In this document: positions 48,401-56,614 of the stretch, piece by piece
Layout of the letters: every line of letters begins with the position of its first letter
Position numbering within the stretch: the first letter of the stretch is position 1
Source: Mytilus californianus
Taxonomy: Eukaryota > Mollusca > Bivalvia > Mytilida > Mytilidae
Length of the DNA: 64,000 bases
Direction: 5' to 3'
Assembly: GCF_021869535.1 (NCBI RefSeq)
Contig: NW_026262734.1
Coordinates: forward strand, 107,357,088 to 107,421,087
Notes under the pieces: model-generated
What the model was told of the DNA's origin: nothing
What the model saw: only the letters and a program-made list of their open reading frames with translations
Databases searched by the model: none
Position numbers and translations under genes: made by a program

Positions 48401-51400
48401 TAAAAACATCCACAAAATATTTGATAACAGTATTTGTTTCAACATATGTTTTGTCTTAGCCAACCATTCATTTTTTCTAAATTGCTTTTTTTTTTGTTTT
48501 GTTTGCTCAGGGGAAAAGCAGCCCAAACAAAAGTCAACCAGATCAAACCAAGGACATTCTGCCTTCAAGTCTGACAAACTTAAGTTAGGTCATCTCTGTA
48601 TACTGGGTCTTAAAGTGTGTGTCATGTGTGTGTTGGTGTTAAACACCTTTTTTAGCAACCCTGGTTATTTCATGGCGGCCAGGTTTATTTGTGGAAGAAA
48701 CCAGAATATCTGGTGACCTTAAGCAGGAAAAATTGGCAATCTTTGTCTATTTTGAGATTTGAGTCAAATACTACACCATGAGCATGGTTGGAACTCACAA
48801 CCTCAGAGTTGATAATCTAGTTATCACTGTAAATTAACAACTTAGAACACTCTTGCAACAAGGCCCTCTGTTTGCATTATTTCCGTGGATTCATTATTAT
48901 TCGTGGAATATCAATTTTCATGGATATAGTGGGTACAAGTGAACCATAAATTTGAATGTTCAATGAAGATGAAAAAAATAAATGGGGACTGTGTCCAAGG
49001 GACACAGATGATGCCCCCGCTTGCATTAACCATATAAAGGGACATAACTATAGAATGGTAAAAGTGATGCTACCAAAATTCAAACTTGATCTGAGTTTTG
49101 TGGTAATAAGTATTGTGTATAAGGTTCATAACATCTGGTTGAGGCAAACTTAAGTTAGAGAAAGGAAATGCCATTTGTAAAGGGTATAACTCCAGTGATC
49201 TGGAAGGATTTTTTCTCAATGGGCACAGGGCCCCCCAAAAATAAATTTAATGGGCCATTTTTAGAATTAATGGGCCATGTTGTCAAATGAGTGGGCCATT
49301 CGTTTACAATAAAAAATAAATAAAAAAAAGTGTATATTTCACTGTACTAATAGGTATGATTCTAATTAATATCATGGATATTGTTCCTGTGATTTTGTAA
49401 TTTCAATTTCAATGAATATACAATAACTTCTTCCAAACCGGGCAATATTTACGAAAACCTTTATTTACAATATTAAAACTGGTATTGTTCCCTTGTTCAT
49501 GTTCATGTTTTTTTTTACATTAAATTTGGGTCTTCGTCGATACCATACATATTCCAGACGTTCCATATTAGAAGACGTTTCTGGCATTTCCTCTGCACTT
49601 GTATTATTATTACTTCATCACGATGACAAGAACAACAGTAGAGAGCAACGTTTATTGATAAGACACAACAATTCGCTGAAGGCATGTTTACAAAATGTCA
49701 AAACGAGCCAAAGACCAAAAAAATTGACAAGGACAGTTAAGCCCCTTTTATGGAGACAAATACTATACTATTCATAAAAAGGCTTTTGGGTTTTTCAATC
49801 AAAATAATAGCAAGTTTACTTAAAAGATTATAATTAGAGAAGAATTCTCGCCTGTACTAGCCAATTTTCACAAATTTAAAGTTGTTTATAAAAAATTATA
49901 TCATGAATGATGGCTAATTACGTTTTTTGGGTAATCAGTCATACCGCATGTTGCTATTATTACCATAGGAAAACACCCGAGACGTCCCAAAAATATATAG
50001 GTGCTCCTATCATTGGAGTAAACACTACACAGTTGTGTACTCACACATGGCGGCACGAAATACGATCGGAAATCCATTTGACGATATCTCAACGTTTCAA
50101 AACGAAGTGAAAAATATCATGCGCCAAGCGGGCGCTTACATTTGTCACTTTATGCGCCATTTCTGGTCGATAAGCGCAATTGGCGCAAGGCGCATGTCCT
50201 TCCCGATCACTGTAACTCTAGAACGATAAAAGAGACGCCACCCAAATTCAAACTTGATCTGTGCTTAGTGGTAATAAGCATTTTGTATAAGTTTTATAAC
50301 ATTTGGTTGAGGCAAACTAAAGTTAGAGAATGGAAACCAATTTTGGGGACATACGCGAAGGATGGGACAGACAAGGGTAAAACTTAATACCCCCTCCTTT
50401 AGACTTGCATGCAGCTTTAGTAAAACCACGAAATCAAATATCCTCAAAAATACAATTTTTCCTTAAACCACGAAGTTGGTACCCATGATAATAAATAAAT
50501 CTACAGAAGTTATCTAATGTTTTAAATGTAACTACATTACCATCCCAAACTATAACTCCAACATCTGTCTCAGAGCAAGAGTCTGGTAAACATGCTCCAA
50601 AAGCTAAATGCAAATTCAACTGTAAATATAGAAATAACAACTATAAATAACTTTGATAATTCATATAAAATAGAAAAAAACATATATTAATGATAAATGA
50701 GTTTTGAAATTTACAAAAAATAAACTAGACAACTATAAAAAACTTCTGAAAATAATGACAACTACAAGTGTATAATATCTTGGAAGTTATCAAATTTTGT
50801 TATAAAAAATTGACTCTGTACAGTCATGACAGTGACCTATAGTTGTTAATTTCTGTGTCATTTTGGTCTCTTGTGGAGAGTTGTCTCACTGGCAATCATA
50901 CCACATCTTCTTTTTTATATCTTTCAAACGTGTCATATATAAAAGGATGACACGATCTGTAGCTCACATCATACACTGAACCAATATATCAGCTTACTAT
51001 CTACAGGGTAACCAAAAAAATCTCTAGAAGTGAAATTTCAATGAAAACTCCAAAGGACTTACTTCCATGAATATCATATTATAACAAGCATTCTGAGAGT
51101 ATTGCATGGCAATACATAGTCCCCTACCGGGTAAAAATTCATTATACTGGAACAAAAAGCTAACTTGTTCTATAACTTGTCATGGTGTAAACAAAAAGAA
51201 AATATCAAGTCAATATCTTCAAGTGTGACTAAAAACAGTGTGGAAAATTGATTAAAAGAGTGAATTTTCAAGTCCAAGGACCATAACTCTGCACAAAATT
51301 ATCAGACCGAAACAAAATTTCGAACTTGATCTGTATAACTTGTCATGATAAAACTATATACCAATTATCAATCAATATCTTCAAGCATGATGAAAAAAAG

Positions 51401-54400
51401 TGTGGAAAACACTTTAACATTAGATATGATTAATAATTCTCTAAAATTAGATATGATGTAATACAGTGTACATCTATTTTCAAATTATAATCAAATATAA
51501 GTAATAGTTCCAAATATTTTTTCTTTTATTTGTCACAAACTAATATAGATTTGTAACTTATCTATAAAATGTCAACAATTTTTATCTACACAATGTAATG
51601 TAATATATACATTAATAAAAATAGATTATTATCTAATTAAAGGATTTCACTTCATAATTTTATATATATATATATATATAGCATTCAGAAAATTAGTTTA
51701 TACAAAATAACAAACAACCTGCAAAAAAATTCTTCAAATAATTTACCAAAGAATGTCTTTTAAAAAATGAGTTATCTCCCTTTGTACAGAAATATGGTTT
51801 AACATAGTACTCCAACATTAGATATGGTCTAGAGTTATGGTCCATAACTCTGGACTAAATCATCAGACAGGAACAAAATTCGAACTTGATCTATAACTTG
51901 TCATGGCAAAACTATATACCAAATATCAAATCAATATCTTCAAGAACGAAGAAAAAAAGTGTGGAAAGCAGATTTGCCAGACTGACGGATGGACAGACGG
52001 ACGGACGGACAGAGTGCAAACCTAAAGTCCCCTTCGACTTCGTCGGTAGGGGACTAATTAGGTCATCTGAAACAAAATCTTTGCTGAAGAATTACATGAC
52101 TAAATCATTACTTGGACATTTTGATGATTTTGTTATTGATGGTCAGTTTGTTTAGACAACCTTTTATCAGAAAACATAATCCTAAAATTTACAGAAATTA
52201 GTTTGCAGTAAGTCATTGTACAGAACACATCTGCGGCTCTTTTCACAAAAAATCTTAAGAGTAAAAATACTTGTAAAGTCATACACATTTCAGTATAACT
52301 TACATTTTAATCGTAAGATTTTTTGTGAAAAGAGTCGCTGACCCCGAAAATTTGGTACCCTTGGGTCTTTACACTTACTCAGTGACTGAACACATTTTAA
52401 CAACATAACCAAATTAGTCATATTAGAACACATTTGACATGTTGGACCACTGGAATCCTGTGCCCTTTTGCTTTCAGTCTATATACTACTGACAATCTGA
52501 CATTTACCTGACTGTAGCCTGCATTAGTGAAAACAGAACACATCTGACCATTAAAACCTGGTCCCCTGGCTTGTTTACACTGTGGATGGTTACCAGTCCA
52601 TATCAAGTTTCCATGCTTTATACCACTTCCAGGTTTCCCATCAGAGTCCAGCACTAAGAGAACAAAACAATAACTAGATAAATAATAATAATAATGTTCA
52701 AGGAGCCTGTATCACTCGTTTACCGTCTATCACTTACCATAGTTATAATCAGCCAAGTGTTTTTCCCTGTTCTTTTCAATCTTAATCAATTAAGATAAAT
52801 GAGGAATGTGTCAATGGGACACAGATGATGCCCCCGCTTGCATATCATATTAAGTTATAAAGGGACATATGATAACTGAAGAACAGTAAAAGTGACGCTA
52901 CCAAAATTTGTACTTGATCTTAGTTTTGTAGTAATAAGTATTGTGTATAAGTTTCATAAAATTTGGTTGAGGCAAACTTAAGTTAGAGAACGGAAACGAA
53001 AAATTCAGCAATTTTTCCGTTTGTAAAGGGGCATCACTCTAGAAAGGTTAAAGTGACACCACCAAAATTCAAACTTGATCTGTATTTTGTGGTAATAAGC
53101 ATTGTGTATAAGTTTCATTACATTTAGTTAAGGCAAACTAAAGTTAGAGAACGGAAAAACCAATTATGGGACGTACGTACGGACGTACTGATGTCCAGAC
53201 GGACAAGGGTAAAACTTAATGCCCCCTCCGCTACTGCGGGGGCCTAAAAATACTATTTTTTCAATAATATACATGTATAAGAACACTATATCCTTAACAG
53301 AGTCAAATGTGGCTGTATTAGAATGGTTGAGGGTTGACAACAAAACTTTTTTTTAAATTGATCTATTATTGGTTACCCCTTTTTCTGATAAATAATGACT
53401 GGTCCTCTGGTGAAGAGGAACCTTAGGGATCCTGTACTGGAAATCAACTATAGATAGTGAGTAGATCCTTTTACTATTGATCATCAAATTTTACAATGTG
53501 TAGCATAATCAGGATGACCAATATATTTTAGAAATACAAATAAAAAATTTGATCAAAAGGCAAACAGAAATACCCTTAGCCCTTAAAATCAAACTTCCAT
53601 AAAAAATTGTAAAAGTCCACCCTGGACTAATGTACTGGGTTTCCCAACCCAAGGATGAGAAATGTTTCTGCCTTAAATTATTATTGACTGTGTACATCAT
53701 GTACATATACTAACGGTGTAAATCTCCAAAAAAAGTCAGGCATTTTTCTTGATTCTAACACAGTGTTAAAATGAATAATATGGCCTAAATAATACATGTA
53801 ATAATACCTGTGTTTCTGCAAACATGTTGGTTAAATTTAGAGTGGGTCACTATGTACATCGTGAAGGTAGTCAAATAATTTTATTTTCTAAAACAGTTTT
53901 GACTGGCATGACTGGTTTAGTAAACAGGGGAAATAGTCTGACTTTTATAGCATTTAATAATCCATATGATTGACATGTATAAAAATGACAAATAAATCTT
54001 TAAAGACTAGGGAACAAAAAGTAAGAGTACATATAGTTAGGATTAGTGGGGGAAAAAACATGTATATTTTATAGGCTCAATTTATACTATTTTAACGACT
54101 TTATAAAAAGTTTAGCAAAAGATTTTTCGTTACTTGAATTTTTATTAATTTTTTAATCATATACCTACTATCAAATGCATAGGTTGTTCCATTGGTTATA
54201 TCCTGAATCATCTTCAATGTGTCATTCATACAGATAGCAGATATACTTATGTTTGGAGTAATGGCAAAGTGACCTGTAAGGTATTGAGACTTCTTCATCA
54301 GGAGAGATTTTATTCCATTTCTAAGTAACAGATCTATAGCATCATTATATTCCACTGTTGTGTGTTGAGATTCTGGCTGGTATTGTAAACCATAACCAAA

Positions 54401-54511
54401 CTGATGATAAGTGTTCCTCCAAAGCAGGTTTTCTTCACCTGCACTGACATATGCAGATAATACTGCAAGGATCAGCAGACAAAATATGCAGAAATCTGTG
54501 ATTTTGTTCAT
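30354..54511 (-). CDS. nrf-6-like: NRF-6-like membrane acyltransferase, complete gene, 14 coding-exon positions
   Basis: All coding exons join in phase from the ATG at 54511 to the TAG at 30354, giving about 744 residues with exon 6a or 742 with 6b. The N-terminus has a signal peptide (hydrophobic CIFCLLILAVLSAYVSA). Next comes the cysteine-containing extracellular NRF domain, with DMLDSDGKPGSG and ACLPDSCSETDV. One long hydrophobic helix leads to an acyltransferase-3 domain with the R-x10-H motif, SVDTFFFMSGLLVAY, HRFWRLTPVY, WWTNILYINNF, CMGWGWYLANDMQFYILSP, PYLVGMWLGYLL and RLTYCAYIVHP. C. elegans nrf-6 relatives are thought to act in lipid or drug movement across epithelia; the acyl acceptor is unknown. 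An in-frame TGA lies 21 nt upstream of the start. Exon 6 is duplicated and exon 10 has a repeated splice donor. No break is seen in any exon. Confidence 0.93.
30764..30971. mobile_element. TA-flanked MITE, 208 bp (family A)
   Basis: Ends are ctgtggattcatt and aatgaattcacag, flanked by TA at 30762-30763 and 30972-30973. The interior has ttttcgtgg and ccatgaaaa motifs in inverted array. The unoccupied site aacatgcatagatcatgac is preserved at 31173-31190 in a duplicate of the flank. Confidence 0.85.
30974..31372. repeat. Tandem duplication of a ~200-bp segment
   Basis: Two successive units share gatcatgacaacc, catgtagtatcaaatttaaa, gactggatgttgctgaaaat and gggtttcaatgtcattttcc. They start near 30974 and 31182, and the second is slightly shorter. 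Confidence 0.82.
32087..33079. mobile_element. hAT-like non-autonomous element, 993 bp, copy A
   Basis: Ends are caaggctttcaaaacgg and ttttggaagccctg, near-perfect inverted repeats. A perfect 8-bp duplication atatatac flanks it (32079-32086, 33080-33087). Eight-base duplications and a CA(G)GG-like end point to the hAT superfamily. There is no transposase frame. It disrupts an older family A MITE whose right end (aatgaatccacag) is at 33154. Confidence 0.82.
33249..33391 (-). CDS. nrf-6-like: nrf-6-like exon 13
   Basis: 143 nt, phase 1 in and phase 0 out. It encodes ILSWKVWAPLGRLTYCAYIV and HPAVIFYF. The RLTYCAY-x-VHP motif is diagnostic for invertebrate NRF-6 proteins. Confidence 0.92.
34793..35225 (+). 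repeat. gtgtcc...gggacacagatgatgcc repeat, copy 1 (intron 12)
   Basis: It starts gtgtccatgggacacagatg. Two half-units each contain gtaaaagtgac and gtggtaataagcatt, followed by a gacgaacagacggacaa stretch. It lies antisense to the acyltransferase gene. Confidence 0.7.
35366..35564 (-). CDS. nrf-6-like: nrf-6-like exon 12
   Basis: 199 nt, phase 0 in and phase 1 out. It encodes a helix (KLLIGWCVAITIGISIIYGL), a loop, and FGWSIALAWVIFVCATGHG. Donor GTAAAT. Confidence 0.91.
35585..35830 (-). mobile_element. tRNA-type SINE, minus strand (intron 11)
   Basis: On the minus strand the A box reads tggcccagtgg, the B-box region is ttgtgagttcttacc (degenerate), and the tail has gtggtgttaaacatcaacaa. It resembles the SINE at 14997 in order and wording. 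Confidence 0.7.
36274..36421 (-). CDS. nrf-6-like: nrf-6-like exon 11
   Basis: 148 nt, phase 2 in and phase 0 out. It encodes NTPLNHTHEAWADSSPLYNK and then PYTRIAPYLVGMWLGYLL. The R-x2-PYLVGM segment is strongly conserved in the family. Confidence 0.91.
36858..36968 (-). repeat. 21-bp minisatellite carrying six GTAAGT splice donors
   Basis: On the minus strand GTAAGT occurs at 36968, 36947, 36926, 36905, 36884 and 36863, each step exactly 21 bp. The unit is close to gtaagtaaatattcactgaat, with tt/aa variants. The first donor ends exon 10. Confidence 0.95.
36969..37070 (-). CDS. nrf-6-like: nrf-6-like exon 10 (followed by six tandem donors)
   Basis: 102 nt, phase 2 on both sides. The used frame reads KYVGHGAMLFFLTGCLTSR and ITADYYGMRLPG. 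A different frame stays open through the adjacent repeat, but it is not the one that joins the neighbours. The donor is GTAAGT at 36968-36963. Confidence 0.87.
38310..38389 (-). CDS. nrf-6-like: nrf-6-like exon 9
   Basis: 80 nt, phase 0 in and phase 2 out. It encodes CMGWGWYLANDMQFYILSP followed by LFLILLHK, a family hallmark. A hAT-like element sits 29 bp upstream of its acceptor. Confidence 0.92.
38420..38778. mobile_element. hAT-like non-autonomous element, 359 bp, copy B
   Basis: Ends are caggccttccaaaacgg and ttttttggaagccatg, with a perfect 8-bp duplication tattaaag (38412-38419, 38779-38786). It shares long internal text with copy A, such as cacacatttccggtcataaa. It lies immediately upstream of exon 9. 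Confidence 0.85.
38958..39562. repeat. 33-bp minisatellite interrupted by a MITE
   Basis: The unit is tatgtatactgcaggatac plus attgatttaattac, 33 bp, with about three units left and eight right of the inserted MITE. Because 33 is a multiple of three, both strands stay open (MYTAGYIDLIT on plus), but this is a by-product of periodicity. Confidence 0.93.
39065..39273. mobile_element. TA-flanked MITE, 209 bp (family A), inside minisatellite
   Basis: Ends are ctgtggattcattt and aatgaatccacag, flanked by TA at 39063-39064 and 39274-39275. The neighbouring minisatellite units show the empty site attactatgtatactg, so the TA duplication is directly demonstrated. Confidence 0.9.
39781..41214. mobile_element. 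CAGTGTTCTCCCC inverted-repeat element, 1.43 kb
   Basis: The left end cagtgttctcccc and right end ggggagaacactg are exact inverted repeats. The pentamer aagga flanks both sides (39776-39780, 41215-41219). The interior carries no transposase frame. A CAGTG start resembles hAT ends, but the duplication I can see is 5 bp rather than 8. Confidence 0.75.
41225..41350 (+). mobile_element. SINE 3' fragment
   Basis: It contains gtggttctctcccgacacac, tggcttcctccaccaataaa and a final aatcaatcaatc, the 3' half of the SINE type seen at 14997. Confidence 0.6.
41443..41620 (-). CDS. nrf-6-like: nrf-6-like exon 8
   Basis: 178 nt, phase 2 in and phase 0 out. It encodes LTPVYAFAILIWTTLYKRW, a hydrophilic loop, and CDKYWWTNILYINNFHPN, a highly conserved NRF-family segment. 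Confidence 0.91.
41940..42170 (+). repeat. Fragment of the 22076 composite repeat family
   Basis: It has caagggcagtaactcttata, ggctgagtagtttcatagaa and ends aagctcacttgaccatttgg, matching the 3' region of the 501-bp repeat. Confidence 0.6.
42221..42404 (-). CDS. nrf-6-like: nrf-6-like exon 7
   Basis: 184 nt, phase 1 in and phase 2 out. It encodes NATYSVDTFFFMSGLLVAY, the second family signature, and ends FYIHRFWR. It joins equally well to 6a or 6b. Confidence 0.9.
43438..43712 (+). repeat. gtgtcc repeat, copy 2 (intron after exon 6b)
   Basis: It includes gaatgtgtcctatgagacac, aggtgatgcccccaattgc, gtaaaagtgatgccacccaa and ends gtgacagcgggggc. The orientation is plus, antisense to the gene. 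Confidence 0.7.
43867..44040 (-). CDS. nrf-6-like: nrf-6-like exon 6b (alternative exon, R-x10-H motif)
   Basis: 174 nt, phase 1 on both sides. It is homologous to exon 6a over its first 50 residues, 40 of them identical by eye, including GMRVLSMWWVILGHTY. The tails differ (VFNIGLL here, GFLPFLSLV in 6a). Acceptor catttttgcag, donor GTAGGT. The intron to exon 6a is only 51 bp. Confidence 0.88.
44092..44271 (-). CDS. nrf-6-like: nrf-6-like exon 6a (alternative exon, R-x10-H motif)
   Basis: 180 nt, phase 1 on both sides. It encodes NSVLKQIILSFSLITNTRK, then GMRVLSMWWVILGHTYGF and LPFLSLV. R and H are separated by ten residues, the motif of the first acyltransferase-3 helix. Donor GTAAGT at 44091. 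Confidence 0.88.
44762..44895. mobile_element. Fold-back palindrome, 134 bp, TA flanks
   Basis: The two arms of about 54 bp are near-perfect reverse complements: gcagccggttgtacgaatgt on the left and cgttcgtacaaccggctgc on the right. TA lies at 44760-44761 and 44896-44897. It should form a long hairpin in single strand or RNA. It lies in the intron before exon 6a. Confidence 0.85.
45836..46105 (+). repeat. gtgtcc repeat, copy 3 (intron 5)
   Basis: It carries gtccatcagacacagatgat, gtaaaagtgatgcc, gtggtaataagcattgtg and a gacagactgacggatggac stretch. Plus orientation. Confidence 0.7.
46198..46430 (-). CDS. nrf-6-like: nrf-6-like exon 5 (first membrane helix and cytoplasmic loop)
   Basis: 233 nt, phase 2 in and phase 1 out. 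The start completes a helix (VVSSIIAFAVVMGTLAD). A polar serine-, aspartate- and proline-rich loop follows (DSSSDKDTIQVRSDSPPNYN), likely cytoplasmic and disordered. Donor GTGAGT. Confidence 0.88.
47492..47591 (-). CDS. nrf-6-like: nrf-6-like exon 4 (end of NRF domain)
   Basis: 100 nt, phase 1 in and phase 2 out. It encodes LQIIDAQLKVLIYPIGVSC and then PQDLKYAKKDIVA. Acceptor tttttttgcag, donor GTAAGT. Confidence 0.88.
47718..47870. repeat. 38-bp tandem repeat, four units, with internal palindrome
   Basis: The unit begins gcaattttctcttcaacgtt and continues gaaggaatgtataggaaa, recurring at 47718, 47756, 47794 and 47832. Each unit has the perfect palindrome ttcaacgttgaa. The array ends about 127 bp upstream, in transcript direction, of exon 4. 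Confidence 0.93.
48230..48431. mobile_element. Degenerate MITE related to 5886-6092
   Basis: It starts after TA with ctgtaaattcttaaatttttg and contains gagattgattattggg and cataataataaaaacatc, matching the order of the 5886 element. The right end is decayed. Confidence 0.45.
48640..48870 (-). mobile_element. tRNA-type SINE, minus strand, degenerate (intron 3)
   Basis: The minus strand reads a degenerate A box (gcaagagtgttctaag), a B-box region gaggttgtgagttccaacc, and a body ending ggtgtttaacaccaacaca. It is older than the 14997 copy. Confidence 0.55.
48880..48965. mobile_element. Left half of a family A MITE
   Basis: The text cgtggattcattattattcg to gaatgttcaatgaa matches the left part of the MITE at 30764. 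It is cut where the gtgtcc repeat begins. Confidence 0.55.
48972..50400 (+). repeat. gtgtcc repeat, copy 4, split by a transposon (intron 3)
   Basis: The left half (48972-49192) ends ...gggtataactc and the right half (50213-50400) resumes taactctagaacg. Removing 49193-50212 restores the wording of the other copies (cataactctagaac). Plus orientation. Confidence 0.75.
49193..50212. mobile_element. CAGTGATC inverted-repeat element, 1.02 kb
   Basis: Ends are cagtgatctggaagga and tccttcccgatcactg, 15 of 16 complementary. taactc is present on both sides, consistent with a target duplication of up to 6 bp. The interior has tggcgcaaggcgcatgtcc and repeated atgggccat, with no transposase. Confidence 0.78.
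50420..50515. mobile_element. Right half of a family A MITE
   Basis: aaaaccacgaaatcaaatat, ccacgaagttggtacccatg and ataaataaatctacag resemble the right half of the MITE at 39065. Confidence 0.5.
50541..50619 (-). CDS. nrf-6-like: nrf-6-like exon 3 (NRF domain)
   Basis: 79 nt, phase 0 in and phase 1 out. It encodes LNLHLAFGACLPDSCSETD, the C-x4-C motif typical of the NRF domain. Acceptor tatatttacag, donor GTAATG. Confidence 0.9.
50825..50925 (-). repeat. Reverse copy of the gatgtggtatgattgcc repeat
   Basis: The plus strand reads gtgacctatagttgttaatt, tcattttggtctcttgtgga and ccacatcttctttttt, the reverse complement of 26384-26465. Confidence 0.65.
51117..52056. repeat. Element with tagtcccctac / gtaggggacta ends
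   Basis: The two 11-bp ends are exact reverse complements. Both ends of the interior repeat the phrases ataacttgtcatgg, caatatcttcaag and aaaagtgtggaaa, separated by unrelated AT-rich DNA with a (ta)n tract at 51661-51679. A gacggacggacggac stretch precedes the right end. Confidence 0.75.
52230..52341. mobile_element. Fold-back palindrome, 112 bp
   Basis: Left arm gcggctcttttcacaaaaaa and right arm ttttttgtgaaaagagtcgc are reverse complements with one mismatch, extending into cttaag/gtaag. It lies in the intron between exons 2 and 3. Confidence 0.82.
52508..52653 (-). CDS. nrf-6-like: nrf-6-like exon 2 (NRF domain)
   Basis: 146 nt, phase 1 in and phase 0 out, donor GTAAAT. It encodes DSDGKPGSGIKHGNLIWTGN, then HPQCKQA and GQMCSVFTNAGYSQ, including two conserved cysteines. 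Confidence 0.9.
52797..53246 (+). repeat. gtgtcc repeat, copy 5 (intron 1)
   Basis: It begins gaatgtgtcaatgggacaca and has two half-units with gtaataagcattgtgtataa and a final gccccctccgctactgcggg hairpin. Plus orientation. Confidence 0.72.
54169..54511 (-). CDS. nrf-6-like: nrf-6-like exon 1 (signal peptide, start of NRF domain)
   Basis: 343 nt ending in phase 1. The donor chosen is GTAGGT at 54168; the overlapping GTATAT 4 nt further on would break the frame, whereas GTAGGT yields the family phrase YAFDMLDSDGKP across the junction. Confidence 0.88.
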
Positions 54512-54706
54512 TGTTAGGTGTACATTGTTTCAAAAAGCCAAATAAAACACTGCAGGTATAAAATATTGTTTATTAATGGCAGTGACAAAACAACCATGTG
54601 ATATTTAATCACTATAAATAGATCTGTTTGTACACTGTTTATCAACTTTGGGTCTAGATAAAATAAGTATCAGGTTGTTCTTATCACTGAAGTGTGGTCT
54701 TGTAAT
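54512..54706 (-). other. Probable 5' UTR portion with splice acceptor
   Basis: On the minus strand tcttattttttcag ends at 54707, a strong-looking acceptor 195 nt before the ATG. This suggests that a non-coding first exon lies further right. I could not locate it or a promoter. Confidence 0.35.
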
Positions 54707-55848
54707 CTGAAAAAATAAGAAATTAACAATGTAGTTATGAATTTCCATATGATTAAATATTTATCTAGTAAGATACAATTATAATCAATTTTCAGTCTGG
54801 ACATTCTCCATTGGTATGATTTTTGTTCAGTATTTGACCTTTCTCTAATGGAAAAAAATAAGCTGTCATATAATGTTAAGACATCTAAATATAATTAATA
54901 ATATCATATACTTCATACATTTATGAAAAAATAGCTGACATTATTTTTTGCATAGTTTCGTACAGTGGATTTTAAAAAGATTATAGGTCACATTTTCTAA
55001 AAGAAAACTTTTTAGAAAAAATATATTCAATCTGCTGTTCAATCTGTGCACATTCTTTTTAAGAGGTGATAGCAACCTAATAGCACCACAAAAACCCTTT
55101 AAGCTGTATATTTGTTCTTCTTTCTTTCTTTCTTTTTTTTTGAAAAAAGGGGGGAGCTGATGTCAAATGTTCATCTACTGAGCTAAAAAGGAGGGATATG
55201 GGCAAAACTTTTCCAAGAACCTTAGCATCTCTCAAATATCAAAGTTTCACTACCACTCAATACATGACATAGTTTCACTACCAGTCAATACACGACATAT
55301 ATAGTTTCACTACCAGTCAATACATGACATATATATATAGAAACAAAAATAAAGCTGGCTATTTGTGATTTGTTGAATGTTATTTACATATTTTTCTCCT
55401 GGTTAGCAGTATGAATAAGGTTTCATGCAAACATAAGTTTTTCCTAAAAAATATATTATAAAGGATCATATTTATTTATATTGATCAAATTTCTGGTAAA
55501 TTTTCTGTAGAAGTACTAGATATGATAAAAAAAAAAATTCAACTAGAAAGCCATGGAACCTTATGTTATATATTCAAGGGAGGTAAAATAGATACTGTAC
55601 CATTAAACAACAGCAGGTTTTCCATGAATAATTTATATAAAGCACCATTTAAGAATATTTTCTAAAATCACGATTGTTGGCAATGTGGAAAAATTTAATA
55701 CTTTAAGATTCTATAAATCTTATCAAAAACTATGGTTATCTCCCTTTGTTTTAGGGCCAGTTTTGCTATTAACCAATGACCATTATGCACACCATGCTTT
55801 GTTCAGATCAATGCACCCAGCCATATAGATAACATTTAATGGAATAAT
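54707..55848. other. Upstream of the acyltransferase gene; no gene seen
   Basis: It contains a pyrimidine microsatellite (ttctttctttctttc near 55119) and a short tandem repeat at 55238-55340 of gtttcactaccagtcaatac plus atgacat, about three units. The promoter of the minus-strand gene may lie here, but nothing marks it. Confidence 0.4.
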
Positions 55849-56105
55849 ATATGAGCTGTGTCGGATAAAAAATCGACCTTGTGCAAGTGCTTTTATACAT
55901 GTACATGTATAAAAATTTGACTGATTTTGGAACATTCAAATATGAAATGAAAGATTAATTTTGGTCTGTTTAGTAGGGTTCTTATAATAACTCAATTTTC
56001 AAACAGTTACAGACTTTCAGTAGAGATTTTTTCAACCGAAAAAATTCAACAGATGTATTAATATTCATTTGCATAAGGTCGATTTCTACTCGACGCAGCT
56101 CATAT
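55849..56105. mobile_element. Inverted-repeat MITE, 257 bp
   Basis: Left end atatgagctgtgtcgg...aatcgacctt pairs with right end aaggtcgatt...cgacgcagctcatat over about 31 bp. There is no coding content. The boundaries are within an AT-rich stretch, so the target duplication is unclear. Confidence 0.75.
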
Positions 56106-56614
56106 ATTTACACTTATAAAATTAGAATATAGGCTGAGCATACATGTACAATGATGTACATCCAGTTTTGTGATAGAAAAAAACTACAGGTGACTGTACA
56201 CTAAGGTTTATTTGCTTGACTAGACTATAATATCAAAAGGGTGTTGGTATAGAACTTGATTTGTTTAAACATGTTAAATTAGAATTTTACGATCAGCAGG
56301 ATTAAGCAGCATGTCTCTGCATGTGTATATCGCACTAAAATTATTCAGTTAATCTGCAGGAAACATCTCAGCAACTGTAAAGGCGAGAAACTTTAAGCCT
56401 GTATCAAATAGGCTCAGAAAACTATTTTTTTAACCTTAATATATGTAATGTATATATACTTACATTGTAGAATGAAACATTTATATTGTACGTCATTGAA
56501 TCATCTATTCAACAACTGGGAAAAGTCATTTTAAACTTCTGTCCATTGGCATGGCAATTTCTCTTAAAATGAAAAATTGCAGATCTAAGAATTAGAATAA
56601 GTCTATAGAAAACA

